Origin: a virus
Virus record (IMG/VR): IMGVR_UViG_3300024940_000006
Span: 1 to 35,308 of that record
DNA length: 35,308 bases
Strand: one strand, 5' to 3'
In this document: positions 16,299-23,493 of the stretch, piece by piece
Layout: every line of letters starts with the position of its first letter
Numbering within the stretch: position 1 is the stretch's first letter
Made by a program: the position numbers and the translations under genes
The notes under the pieces: model-generated
Seen by the model: the letters and a program-made list of their open reading frames with translations, nothing else
Told to the model about the DNA's origin: nothing
The model's database searches: none

Positions 16299-17799
16299 TC
16301 AATCTACCCCAAGCTTCACTTACAAAATACGCGCGAGCTAATAATTCTTCTAGTTTAGCGCTATCCATATCCGGATATTTGCTTAACAAACTATCCAGCA
16401 CCTGGGCAGGTTCATGATGTTCAATCGCATCAAGCAATGGCCTCACCAGCGTATGCATAGCATTGTCTATCGCATCACCATTCAAGGCATTAATTGCATC
16501 ATCCAGCGCCTGTTGATCAGGGAATAAGTCACCCTCCGCAAAATCTGCCTGAGGCTTCAAAAGTACATTATTTTTAGTGGTACTAGCAGCGCCAGCTGGC
16601 GTAGTTCCACTTATGCCTGTGGTAAATGTACTTTTTACATTGTCCTGTGTGTTTTCTTCCCAGCCTTCACCATACGTTTCATTGATGTACTCAAGCGTAG
16701 GCTTAAATCCCATTGCATGAATCTTGCTATCGCGCTCGGCCCTGGTGTGCAGATCTTCCTCTTCCTCCACTTCACGGTACACGCGCGGCGGTTTTGCGCC
16801 CGGCATATTAAACTCAATCAGCCATTTAACGATGGTCTGGTTAAGCGTATCACTCAGCAGATCCGCATCGGCTTTCACCAGCTCCAGGCGCACTTCATTG
16901 TGCGTTCCGCTTTGATTGCCGCCAAGGCCGCTGCTCTTGCCGCTGGTGGTCATTGTTTCACCAAGTACGGCCACACTGATCTGCTCATCCATATAGCGCG
17001 CCATGCGCTCGAAGAAATCAGCCCCGCCTGAGCGCGCAGCTTCCAACAAATCCAGCGCCATGTTTTGTGGAATCGCAATCGCTGCATCCTGCGCCATGCT
17101 TGATAGCTGGTTGATAAAGTCTGTCTGCTCCTCCTGCGGCGTGCCTTCAGGGTACTTTCCCACCAGGGTTGGGCTGCCGAATTTATCCGCAAACGTGAGC
17201 CAAAATGTAATATCCTGGCGCTTGAAGAATACTGGCCAGAACAGGCGGGAGCCTAATCCCAAACCGTAAGGGTTGCCATCTTTACCACCAAAGCTATGCA
17301 CCATAAATTTACGCTCAGGCATCAACTCACCCTGCAGCATATCCTGCTGCGTAATCAGTCTTAAGCGGTAATCAATATCAAAGTTAAAGCGGCGCTGGTT
17401 GCGTGGCAGCACTTTATCAATATAAACATTGGTGCCATCGGTAGCCCACATGATCTCGCTCACGGCATAGCCTTTTAAAATCGCATCCAGCAGGTCAAGG
17501 CATATCTTGTCAAAGTTGATCGCTTTTAATTGTGCCTCAACAAAGTCGGCGGCCTTTTTATCCGCAGGCAGATCAGAAGCAGGCTCTACACACCAATCAC
17601 GGGCAATCACGGCCATCTTGCGTTTTTGCAATACTGCAAAGGCATGGCAATCGCGCTCGATATCATCATAGATTTTTAAGCCCTTGCCATTGCCGCGTGT
17701 GGCTAAAGTATCATCCTGATTCGCCAGCAAGCCCATAAATACCGGCTGCAAAATATCACGGGCAACGTGAGCGACTTCATTCTTGAGTTCTTTTTTCAT
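16291..17799 (-). CDS. Mu gp29-like portal protein (DUF935)
   Basis: The 502-residue product matches the DUF935 portal family. Typical blocks are DIERDCHAFAVLQKRKMAVIARDWCVEPAS at about 46-75, EIMWATDGTNVYIDKVLPRNQRRF, and TFWLTFADKFGSPTLVGKYPEGTP. It forms the dodecameric ring through which DNA is packaged and ejected. It lies between the terminase and F, as in Mu. An in-frame ATG and an Arg/Lys-rich start (MKKELKNEV) are well placed. Confidence 0.92.
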   Translation of the reverse strand: MKKELKNEVAHVARDILQPVFMGLLANQDDTLATRGNGKGLKIYDDIERDCHAFAVLQKRKMAVIARDWCVEPASDLPADKKAADFVEAQLKAINFDKICLDLLDAILKGYAVSEIMWATDGTNVYIDKVLPRNQRRFNFDIDYRLRLITQQDMLQGELMPERKFMVHSFGGKDGNPYGLGLGSRLFWPVFFKRQDITFWLTFADKFGSPTLVGKYPEGTPQEEQTDFINQLSSMAQDAAIAIPQNMALDLLEAARSGGADFFERMARYMDEQISVAVLGETMTTSGKSSGLGGNQSGTHNEVRLELVKADADLLSDTLNQTIVKWLIEFNMPGAKPPRVYREVEEEEDLHTRAERDSKIHAMGFKPTLEYINETYGEGWEENTQDNVKSTFTTGISGTTPAGAASTTKNNVLLKPQADFAEGDLFPDQQALDDAINALNGDAIDNAMHTLVRPLLDAIEHHEPAQVLDSLLSKYPDMDSAKLEELLARAYFVSEAWGRLNA

Positions 17800-17824
17800 G
17801 GGTCAATCCAGACGATATATATAA

Positions 17825-19453
17825 TCAGGCGTTGTAATCATTCAAACGGGTACCGGCTCGTTTAGTCCCCGTGCTTTGTATCTTCATTGGCTGGCCTAGC
17901 GACAGTGCCGCCGCCCAAAGCATGTGCAGTGCGTCCGGGCCATCATCATGGTCAGCCTTGGGAAAGTGGCGCAGCTGATCCAGCAATGTTTTATGGTCGG
18001 GCGAAATCTTAATCAAGCCGTTTTGCATGTGCGGCTGCAATGTTTCAATGCGTAGCAGCTTGTCGCTGATCGGCTGTACGGCACGTGCCGGTACCGGCAC
18101 ACCCAATGCTGCGCTACGTTTTATCAGCTCGGTGCGTAAAAACTCCTGAAACTGCACCGTTTCCACACTCCAAACTACACAGTGATAAGTGCGCTGCAGC
18201 TCGATAACATCGCTGATGATTTTATCCGGCAGGCGCTTTTTAATATCTGCACGTACTACGTATAAAATACCGGTACTGCGCTGGAACCCGCCTACCAATA
18301 ATGCGCTAGGGTCACGGCTTGCGCCGTTTTTACCGAGAGACGGATCCACCGCGCCAAAGTAAATCAGGTCGCGTGGCAAATCAGTATAAAGCGCCTTGTT
18401 AATGCACTCGGAAAATGGCGCATCATCACCACTCACTGGGTCATTCTGCTGCTCACTGTCAAAGGCGGCACGGCCATCACGTGCGCGCTTCACCATCAAT
18501 TGATACAAGGGCTGACCTTGCGGCCAGCACACTACGGCGCCGCTATTCATTGCGGCCGTGTTTTGCTGGTAAAAGCGCTTGGCGCGGTCCTCACCCTCAT
18601 GCAGCAGGGTTTCTTCCCATCTATCCCACAGCGTCATATTGTCTGGCCAGCGGATAATTGCACGGAATGTTTTAGCTCGCCATAGCGGATTTTTAAGCAG
18701 GCGCGCCAGCAGCGAGTCATAATGCAGCACCGTGCCAATCACGACTACATCCATGCTGTCATCAGCTGGTCCTAAGCTTAATACCGTTTTTTTAAGCCAG
18801 CTCTCCAGCTTGTCGCGCTGATCAGGGTTGCGTACATTCTCGTCATTCTCAAGGTCGTCGCCAATGGCTAAATCCGGGCGATAAGCGCCATGCCGCAAAC
18901 CACGCATACGCTTGCCGGAGCCAAATACTTGCACTTTGGCATCGTTGGCCGTGATGATGGTGCCTACCTGCCACAGCCTGCCTTGGCCTGTGGCTTGCGG
19001 GTAATCCATTGCCAGCCGTGGGTTAAACTCCAGCTCGGCTTTAATCGCCTCCAGCATAATGGCTGCCTGGTCGAAGGCATCCATTATGATTACAGGGTAT
19101 TTTTTACGGCTGGTGACAATACACCAGATCGTGAATATCTGCGTCACGATAGTGGATTTTGCGTTACCGCGCGGCGCGGCGATGGCATCATGATCACCAG
19201 TATCGTTATCTACAATTTCAACCAGGCGTTGATATAAATAATCGTGAAGCTCGGCATTGGCATGTTTGATGTAATGCGGAAAATAGGTCCGCGCAAATAC
19301 CTCAAGGCTATCTTTGGATTTTGCTACACGCTTAGCCATCGCTTTGCCATCGCTGGCAAAGCCATCTACCTCAGCCTCAATGCGGCTACGCAGGCTTGCA
19401 ATAAGGCCTGCGTACTGTTTGCTGAAATCACGCGCTGTGAGCTGGTTAGCCAT
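17825..19453 (-). CDS. Mu gp28-like terminase large subunit
   Basis: The 542-residue packaging motor has an ATPase Walker A-like AAPRGNAKST at 92-101 and a Walker B-like LAIGDDLEN near 210. A C-terminal nuclease follows, with FGAVDPSLGK, WSVETVQFQEF and DHDDGPDALHM carrying the acidic metal ligands. It packages by the headful mechanism from inserted Mu-like DNA. The gene follows the small subunit by 5 bp. Confidence 0.94.
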   Translation of the reverse strand: MANQLTARDFSKQYAGLIASLRSRIEAEVDGFASDGKAMAKRVAKSKDSLEVFARTYFPHYIKHANAELHDYLYQRLVEIVDNDTGDHDAIAAPRGNAKSTIVTQIFTIWCIVTSRKKYPVIIMDAFDQAAIMLEAIKAELEFNPRLAMDYPQATGQGRLWQVGTIITANDAKVQVFGSGKRMRGLRHGAYRPDLAIGDDLENDENVRNPDQRDKLESWLKKTVLSLGPADDSMDVVVIGTVLHYDSLLARLLKNPLWRAKTFRAIIRWPDNMTLWDRWEETLLHEGEDRAKRFYQQNTAAMNSGAVVCWPQGQPLYQLMVKRARDGRAAFDSEQQNDPVSGDDAPFSECINKALYTDLPRDLIYFGAVDPSLGKNGASRDPSALLVGGFQRSTGILYVVRADIKKRLPDKIISDVIELQRTYHCVVWSVETVQFQEFLRTELIKRSAALGVPVPARAVQPISDKLLRIETLQPHMQNGLIKISPDHKTLLDQLRHFPKADHDDGPDALHMLWAAALSLGQPMKIQSTGTKRAGTRLNDYNA

Positions 19454-19458
19454 GCTGA

Positions 19459-19959
19459 TTATCCATACTTGGCTCGCAGCTCAGGCTCAAACTGTTCAAG
19501 CGCCTTGAGTAGCACGTTGCCAGCTTCCTGGTGATGCTCCGCCACAAAATTGGCAAACTCGCTGATCACTTCCAGCGCAATACTTAAGCGCGCCAGCTTA
19601 GGCGCTCCGCGTGCAGCACCTACCATTGTTTTATGGTAGGCGTCAGATAAGCGGCTTAAGGCTTCAGCTTTGCTTAATGCAGGAATATCTGCCTGCGTAC
19701 TCAAGTCAGTCACAATCGAGTTATACAGCGTCACAAACGTACTAAGCATGGCTTGTGTCACGGCCTCGGCACCACCGCCTGCCATGTGGCTAGCGGCTCG
19801 GGCTTTATCCCAGTCATCGCCACTTGCCAGCGCATCACGCTTCCATCGGCTGGCCGTGCCAAAGGCTACGCCTACCTTTTCTGCTGCTGCATCAAGACTT
19901 AATGCCTGATGCACATAAGCTGCGCGCAGATCATTACGATGCTCAACTCCGTACGCCAT
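19459..19959 (-). CDS. Mu gp27-like terminase small subunit (DUF1804)
   Basis: This 166-residue protein has an N-terminal helix-turn-helix (RAAYVHQALSLDAAAEKVGVAFGTASRWKRDA) followed by DDWDKARAASHMAGGG, a DUF1804 pattern. The C-terminal half is helical and probably oligomerises. Located just before the large terminase, it most likely recognises the pac site near the phage left end. Confidence 0.87.
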   Translation of the reverse strand: MAYGVEHRNDLRAAYVHQALSLDAAAEKVGVAFGTASRWKRDALASGDDWDKARAASHMAGGGAEAVTQAMLSTFVTLYNSIVTDLSTQADIPALSKAEALSRLSDAYHKTMVGAARGAPKLARLSIALEVISEFANFVAEHHQEAGNVLLKALEQFEPELRAKYG

Positions 19960-19961
19960 TA

Positions 19962-20195
19962 TTAACCACCAAAAAACGCGTTTAACTTAGCCTTGGCTAA
20001 TTCAAAACCTATTGCCACAATCCCGCCGGTGATTGCGCCAGTCGTAGCGGCCTTAATTTCCACCTTGCGTAGGCGATCTTCCATCCCGGTGAGCTGCTTG
20101 GTAATTTCAATATGGCGCTGGTCTTGGTTTGAGATCACCAAGTCGAGCTTGCCTTTAATCTCGCCTAGCAGCAGCAGGTTTTCATCTTGTGGCAT
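19962..20195 (-). CDS. Small protein with coiled coil and membrane segment (Mu gp26 position)
   Basis: The product has 77 residues: a helical N-terminal part with coiled-coil character (LLLLGEIKGKLDLVISNQDQRHIEITKQLTGMEDRLRKVE), then a hydrophobic TGAITGGIVAIGFELA segment and a short Lys-rich tail. Similar small proteins occur between the lysis genes and the terminase in Mu-like phages. The hydrophobic segment would also fit a hemolysin XhlA-like or accessory holin role. I cannot assign it to a family with certainty. Confidence 0.6.
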   Translation of the reverse strand: MPQDENLLLLGEIKGKLDLVISNQDQRHIEITKQLTGMEDRLRKVEIKAATTGAITGGIVAIGFELAKAKLNAFFGG

Positions 20196-20421
20196 ATTGT
20201 TTTTTCCTATCTTCTTGGTATTGTTGGCATTTCACACATCGCATAATCCCCGGTAGCGCTTGCCGTCTTGCCTCCGGTATCTCTTCTCCACATTCCAGGC
20301 AATCCAGCGCAGTTTGCGCGCCAGGAGCGGTTTTTAGCTCTGCAAATCGTCGCTGCTGCGTTTTAATGGCACGCTCTCTGGCAATCATTTCAAGCTCTTG
20401 AGCACGGTCAAACTGATCCAT
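20182..20421 (-). CDS. C4 zinc-finger protein, TraR/DksA family
   Basis: The 79-residue product starts at ATG 20421, which overlaps the Rz stop (TGATG). It has a helical N-terminus (MDQFDRAQELEMIARERAIKTQQRRF) and a CxxC…CxxC zinc finger (C41, C44, C62, C65; CLECGEEIPEARR…RCVKC). Such short TraR-type proteins bind RNA polymerase through the secondary channel and are common in Mu- and P2-like phages. It overlaps the next gene by 14 bp. A TTG one codon earlier is possible but unlikely. Confidence 0.88.
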   Translation of the reverse strand: MDQFDRAQELEMIARERAIKTQQRRFAELKTAPGAQTALDCLECGEEIPEARRQALPGIMRCVKCQQYQEDRKKQYATR

Positions 20422-20963
20422 CAATCAATCTTTCTATCAGCGATTAGAATCGCCTGACATGCACTCAGCTGCTCGGTTACTTGGTCGGCGAGGCGGGCTT
20501 GTCCGATAAGAAATTCAGCAGATTGTTGAGAAAGTTCGGCTGTTGTTTCTGCATTACTGCCGCTGGTACTGGCGCCAGCCTGGCTGGTTCCACCTGCACA
20601 ATCTGTGGGGTGCATTTTGGTTGGGATGCGCAAGCGCAGAGCGCCAGCGCGCAAATCAGCAATAACAGCATTGGCTTTAATTTCATTTTTACGAGTCTCC
20701 TGATTGAATTTAAGCGTTAACTCTGCCATGTCCTTAACGCGCTTTTGCTCTTGGTCACGCTTTTCGTTTTGCAGTTTCAGCAGCCTTTCACCCAGTGCAG
20801 CCACCTTTGCATTTTCTGCAATAGCATTGCGGCCACGCTCAACATCCACGCCAAAGCTGTATGCCTTGAACAGCATGCCGACGAGAATAGCCAGCAATAA
20901 AACAGGCATTAGCCATTTAGGTAGCGCTGGAAATACCAAGGTTTTAAACCAGTCAGTGATCAT
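20421..20963 (-). CDS. Rz-like inner-membrane spanin subunit
   Basis: The 180-residue protein has an N-terminal anchor (WLMPVLLLAILVGMLFKAYSFG, about 17-38) and then a long periplasmic coiled coil (KVAALGERLLKLQNEKRDQEQKRVKDMAEL). This is the layout of i-spanin Rz. A lipoprotein gene is embedded in another frame, as expected for Rz/Rz1 pairs. It follows the holin-like gene with a 4-bp overlap. It would fuse inner and outer membranes at the last step of lysis. Confidence 0.86.
   Translation of the reverse strand: MITDWFKTLVFPALPKWLMPVLLLAILVGMLFKAYSFGVDVERGRNAIAENAKVAALGERLLKLQNEKRDQEQKRVKDMAELTLKFNQETRKNEIKANAVIADLRAGALRLRIPTKMHPTDCAGGTSQAGASTSGSNAETTAELSQQSAEFLIGQARLADQVTEQLSACQAILIADRKID
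20477..20686 (-). CDS. Rz1-like outer-membrane spanin lipoprotein, nested in Rz
   Basis: A 69-residue frame lies wholly within the Rz gene in a different frame. It encodes MKLKPMLLLLICALALCAC followed by ASQPKCTPQ. The best lipobox is L-C-A-C with acylation at Cys19; Cys17 is an alternative. The mature part is short and Pro-rich (VEPARLAPVPAAV), typical of Rz1. Size, lipobox and nesting together make the call strong. Confidence 0.87.
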   Translation of the reverse strand: MKLKPMLLLLICALALCACASQPKCTPQIVQVEPARLAPVPAAVMQKQQPNFLNNLLNFLSDKPASPTK

Positions 20964-21154
20964 TTGAGCGTCAGCCTTTCTGCGCTAACAATACGTAGCA
21001 CAGCATTACCAACAGAGAGCAGCATCATGCCGTAGGCGTACACATTGCCAGGCACCAGCGGCTGCAACACCTGAGCGCTGGCCTCAAGCGCCGCCAGCGC
21101 GGCTATTGCCGCGTTAAACCACAGAGTTTTTGATTTGTACCAGCATTTAGTCAT
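20960..21154 (-). CDS. Putative holin
   Basis: The product is 64 residues from ATG 21154, which has GGAG five bases upstream and overlaps the lysozyme stop (ATGA). An upstream in-frame start is less well supported. The sequence MTKCWYKSKTLWFNAAIAALAALEASAQVLQPLVPG is followed by NVYAYGMMLLSVGNAVLRIVSAERLTLK, with two hydrophobic segments. This resembles small phage membrane proteins annotated as holins, with the KSKTLWFN start. Location between lysozyme and spanins supports a holin role. Confidence 0.7.
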   Translation of the reverse strand: MTKCWYKSKTLWFNAAIAALAALEASAQVLQPLVPGNVYAYGMMLLSVGNAVLRIVSAERLTLK

Positions 21155-21630
21155 AAAGGCTCCATGAACAGCGCACACTCAGCGAGTCGGCGGGTTAAAA
21201 GCCCCGGCAGCGCTACTTTTTTGCCATTGACTGTGGCAAATTTCCACTTTGCAAACTCAGCAGCGGCGCCATCAAAATCACCAGCTTGTATTTTTTTACG
21301 TAAGGCAGAGCTGTCAAAATTGCCCATGCCCAAGTTGTAACAAAAGCTCACGCAGGCATCGAACTGATTTTGATTGATAGGGGCTTTAAGGCGAGAAGGT
21401 GCCAACACGCCATTGAGGTATATTTCATAAACACGCAAATCGGCAGATAGCAGCAGATTCGCCTGGGCAGCATCCAGCGTACCAAAACGCTCGGAAGGTT
21501 TAACCACATGCCCATAACCAATGGTCGGCTTGCCTGCCGGGCATAAATAAACCTTAGGCGCAAAGCCCTCATGTTTTTTAATGAGGTCACGCCCACGCTG
21601 GCTGGTAGTGAATTGATTGGTGGTAGTCAT
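21151..21630 (-). CDS. Phage lysozyme (GH24 endolysin)
   Basis: The product is 159 residues from ATG 21630 (MTTTNQFTTSQRG); a GTG two codons earlier is also in frame. The catalytic triad of the family is visible as E21-x8-C30-x5-T36 in KKHEGFAPKVYLCPAGKPTIGYGH, with Cys in place of the T4 Asp, as in some other phage lysozymes. Further family blocks are NQFDACVSFCYNLG and LPGLLTRRLAECALF. No signal or SAR helix is seen, so it needs the holin for export. The late dyad (21667-21682) is exactly 36 bp upstream. There is no Shine-Dalgarno core. Confidence 0.92.
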   Translation of the reverse strand: MTTTNQFTTSQRGRDLIKKHEGFAPKVYLCPAGKPTIGYGHVVKPSERFGTLDAAQANLLLSADLRVYEIYLNGVLAPSRLKAPINQNQFDACVSFCYNLGMGNFDSSALRKKIQAGDFDGAAAEFAKWKFATVNGKKVALPGLLTRRLAECALFMEPL

Positions 21631-21682
21631 GCGCACAGCTTACGCGCGCGCGAGGGGTGGGGTAATGCGGAAGCAGTTCCGC
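21618..21682 (-). promoter_or_regulatory. Putative late promoter upstream of lysozyme (dyad at 21667-21682)
   Basis: On the minus strand GCGGAA-CTGC-TTCCGC is followed by 16 bases, CGCGCGCG, TAAGCT and six bases to ATG. The dyad-to-TAAG gap (24 bp) and TAAG-to-ATG gap (8 bp) are the same as at gp43, although the CG tract is 2 bp shorter, with the spacer 2 bp longer to compensate. TAAGCT at -12 to -7 has the A and T expected of a -10 element. Mu has its lysis promoter P_lys at this place. Confidence 0.57.
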
Positions 21683-21700
21683 CCCTGAAGCGGGGCGGAA
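21677..21700 (-). terminator. Strong hairpin sharing an arm with the late dyad
   Basis: TTCCGCCCC-N6-GGGGCGGAA is a perfect 9-bp stem downstream of the lipoprotein gene. Its plus-strand left arm contains the TTCCGC that is also the right arm of the 21667-21682 dyad, so in RNA the two hairpins exclude each other. It may end the accessory transcript before the lysis unit. The minus strand lacks a clean T run, so rho-independent termination is uncertain. Confidence 0.5.
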
Positions 21701-21714
21701 TTTGGGGCGTTATT

Positions 21715-21720
21715 ATTATA
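21715..21720 (-). promoter_or_regulatory. Perfect TATAAT on the minus strand without a -35
   Basis: TATAAT occurs 85 bp before the lysozyme ATG. The hexamer 17 bp upstream (TTTTAT) is a poor -35, so this would be a weak or activator-dependent promoter, or chance in AT-rich DNA. Transcripts from here would carry both hairpins at 21667-21700 in their leader. Confidence 0.3.
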
Positions 21721-21748
21721 AAGTTACATTATTTAGAATAAAAAACCA

Positions 21749-22183
21749 TCAAAATTTACTCCAAACATTATTTATTCTAGCTTCATCATATTTATAGCTG
21801 ATTGACTGTCTGCATTCATATTTAAAGTCAGGCTCGCTTGAATCTTTTGGCGCATCTATCCCATCAATTAAATTTAATATTCTCGCCGTCTCGTTCCTCA
21901 ACTGCATATAACAAGGCTCTGTATTTGTCTGCTTTTCCTCTGGCCATGCCTTTAGCACTTTTTGCAATTTAGTCACTTGCATCAAAGCATTTTGTGATTC
22001 ACTGCGCATAAAGTTGCTTTGCCAACCAAAAACCACATCGAGTGAAACTTCTTTTAAATTTTCATTTGTAATAAATAACGGTGTTATATTTTCTGCATTT
22101 TCCTCCGGAATTGATTGAATTTCCTGATCACCACACCCAATTAAGGCTAGCGCTACTACACCTACTAAAATAAATTTATTCAC
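21749..22183 (-). CDS. Hypothetical lipoprotein (accessory gene)
   Basis: The 144-residue product has a lipoprotein signal MNKFILVGVVALALIGC with lipobox LIGC (acylation at Cys17). The mature part is acidic and helical (MQLRNETARILNLIDGIDA; two further Cys in EPCYM and YECRQ could pair). I recognise no family. It is AT-richer than the phage structural genes and has a strong AGGGGG ribosome-binding site. Together with the next gene it forms a two-gene unit between mor and lysis, the kind of place where lysogenic-conversion genes sit. A superinfection-exclusion or envelope role is only a guess. Confidence 0.75.
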   Translation of the reverse strand: MNKFILVGVVALALIGCGDQEIQSIPEENAENITPLFITNENLKEVSLDVVFGWQSNFMRSESQNALMQVTKLQKVLKAWPEEKQTNTEPCYMQLRNETARILNLIDGIDAPKDSSEPDFKYECRQSISYKYDEARINNVWSKF

Positions 22184-22194
22184 ATTTACCCCCT

Positions 22195-22656
22195 TTAGTA
22201 TCTGCGTCTTGTATAAGAAATAATACGATCATTTTTCACGTTTATAATATAAAAAGTACCTCGATAAGTCTCAACTAATCCACTAGTTGTCATAGTGTCT
22301 GTAATAAATTCAGGCTCTTCATTGCACTGTTCAAATCGTGAGAATTTCATCCCTACTCGAAGTGCCCTAAAGTCTTTTCCACATTTTCTTTTCTGTGCGG
22401 CAGATTCTTCTCTATCTACTTGCTCAACAGTTTTCTGCTCTCCTGGCGCACAAGGTCTTTCCTCAGAGTGCCATGAACCATTTTCATCTGTCCATTCTTT
22501 AGCACATGGGATTTTATGCTCCATCGTTTTACATGGGACTTCGATAAACTCTAAGCCATGCGCCCCTTTACTCATTACTTCACAATGCTCTTGGTCTGCA
22601 TAGCCATACGAGGTGAAGATTAATGCCACTGTACTTATTAAAATCAACCTTTTCAT
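22195..22656 (-). CDS. Hypothetical secreted Cys-rich protein, C-terminal SmpA/BamE-like pattern
   Basis: The 153-residue product has a signal peptide (MKRLILISTVALIFTSYGYA, cleavage likely after Ala20). The mature N-terminal half has several Cys (EHCEV, VPCKTM, IPCAKEW, RPCAPG, KRKCGK), suggesting disulfides in the periplasm. The C-terminal part (LRVGMKFSRFEQCNEEPEFITD…YRGTFYIINVKNDRIISYTRR) resembles the strand-helix pattern of SmpA/OmlA-type (BamE-like) domains. It has an AAAGGGGG ribosome-binding site and lies 11 bp from the lipoprotein gene. Function is not known. Confidence 0.72.
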   Translation of the reverse strand: MKRLILISTVALIFTSYGYADQEHCEVMSKGAHGLEFIEVPCKTMEHKIPCAKEWTDENGSWHSEERPCAPGEQKTVEQVDREESAAQKRKCGKDFRALRVGMKFSRFEQCNEEPEFITDTMTTSGLVETYRGTFYIINVKNDRIISYTRRRY

Positions 22657-22685
22657 ATCTGCCCCCTTTAAAATACAACGTGATA

Positions 22686-23093
22686 TTAAAACAGATTTTC
22701 CTGCACCTCGTCACAATCCATATTTTTTTGCAGCTCGCGGATCCACCGCACGGTCACATCCCATTCACGCGCTAGCTGGCTTTGTGATTTATCGCTACGC
22801 CGTATTTTTTCATTACGCACCGCGCGCAGCGCATCTTCACACTTGGGGATCTCCAGCGCCTCACCGCCATAGGCTTTAGTAAGTTTGATAAAGCTTTCAG
22901 CGCCAATAATCTTGCACAGCACATGCTCTGGTTTGAATTCTGCCGGCACCCACATGCTGGTGCCTTTATAGTGATCAACCAGTTTCAACGTGTCAGCCAG
23001 GCCGATGATATTTGCAAGGTCTTGCACAATGAAGGGCAGTATTTTCTCATCAATATTGATGGTGAGAATGTCAGCTGTTTTGATTTTAACCAT
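22686..23093 (-). CDS. mor: Mor-family transcription activator
   Basis: The best start is the ATG at 23093 (MVKIKTADILTINI, AAAGG upstream, 8-bp overlap with gemA), giving 135 residues. An N-terminal dimerisation part (LPFIVQDLANIIGLADTLKLVDHYKG) is followed by the Mor/C block (KIIGAESFIKLTKAYGGEALEIPKC). A C-terminal helix-turn-helix ends the protein (RNEKIRRSDKSQSQLAREWDVTVRWIRELQ). Mor and C activate the Mu middle and late promoters by binding dyads near -35. Only one family member is seen here, so it is the natural candidate to bind the GCGGAA-N4-TTCCGC dyads upstream of lysozyme, I and gp43. Confidence 0.92.
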   Translation of the reverse strand: MVKIKTADILTINIDEKILPFIVQDLANIIGLADTLKLVDHYKGTSMWVPAEFKPEHVLCKIIGAESFIKLTKAYGGEALEIPKCEDALRAVRNEKIRRSDKSQSQLAREWDVTVRWIRELQKNMDCDEVQENLF

Positions 23094-23493
23094 TGCTTGC
23101 CTTTGGTTTAGCTTGTTGCTTTTTAACCAGCGCTGCAATAATGCCGCGCATCTCGGCCGGCTTGCACCATTGCAACTTTTCACGTTTGTACATTTGCTTG
23201 GCAATGCCATCTGCATAAGGCCAGCTCAGTTGCATATCAGCCAGCAACGCGCCAATCTTGCTGATCAACGCCTGCTTGGCCTTGGCGACATCTGGCGCGG
23301 TTTGCGTATTCTTCCATCCACGCGCTTTCATGTGGTTGAGCACAGCAACGCGGCCTGCATAATCCAGCTCACGGCTACTGGTGACACGTGCCACGGTAAA
23401 CAACATGGAGCGATAGGTTTCATCATCCATACCCAGCGCTTTTTTAGCGATGTGGATCATCGCCAATTCAGAGTTTCTGATATCAGGCTTCAC
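23086..23493 (-). CDS. gemA: GemA-like regulatory protein (DUF1018, Mu gp16)
   Basis: The 135-residue product starts at a GTG (23493) with AAAGG six bases upstream, overlapping the RT stop. Family blocks are IHIAKKALGMDDETYRSML (about 13-31), ARVTSSRELDYAGRVAVLNHMKARGW, and LQWCKPAEMRGIIAALVKKQ. In Mu, GemA modulates host gene expression and DNA topology. It is normally next to mor, and here the DGR has been inserted directly before it. Confidence 0.9.
   Translation of the reverse strand: MKPDIRNSELAMIHIAKKALGMDDETYRSMLFTVARVTSSRELDYAGRVAVLNHMKARGWKNTQTAPDVAKAKQALISKIGALLADMQLSWPYADGIAKQMYKREKLQWCKPAEMRGIIAALVKKQQAKPKASNG

Noticed and set aside
5469-21682. GCGGAA-N4-TTCCGC copies as ordinary terminators only
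   Set aside because: Only the 5469-5494 copy has flanking A/T runs; the other two lack a T run, and the fixed 36-bp distance to ATG is not explained by termination.
22686-23216. Longer Mor start at 23216
   Set aside because: The extension lies within gemA in another frame, and the ATG at 23093 is preceded by AAAGG and fits the family N-terminus.
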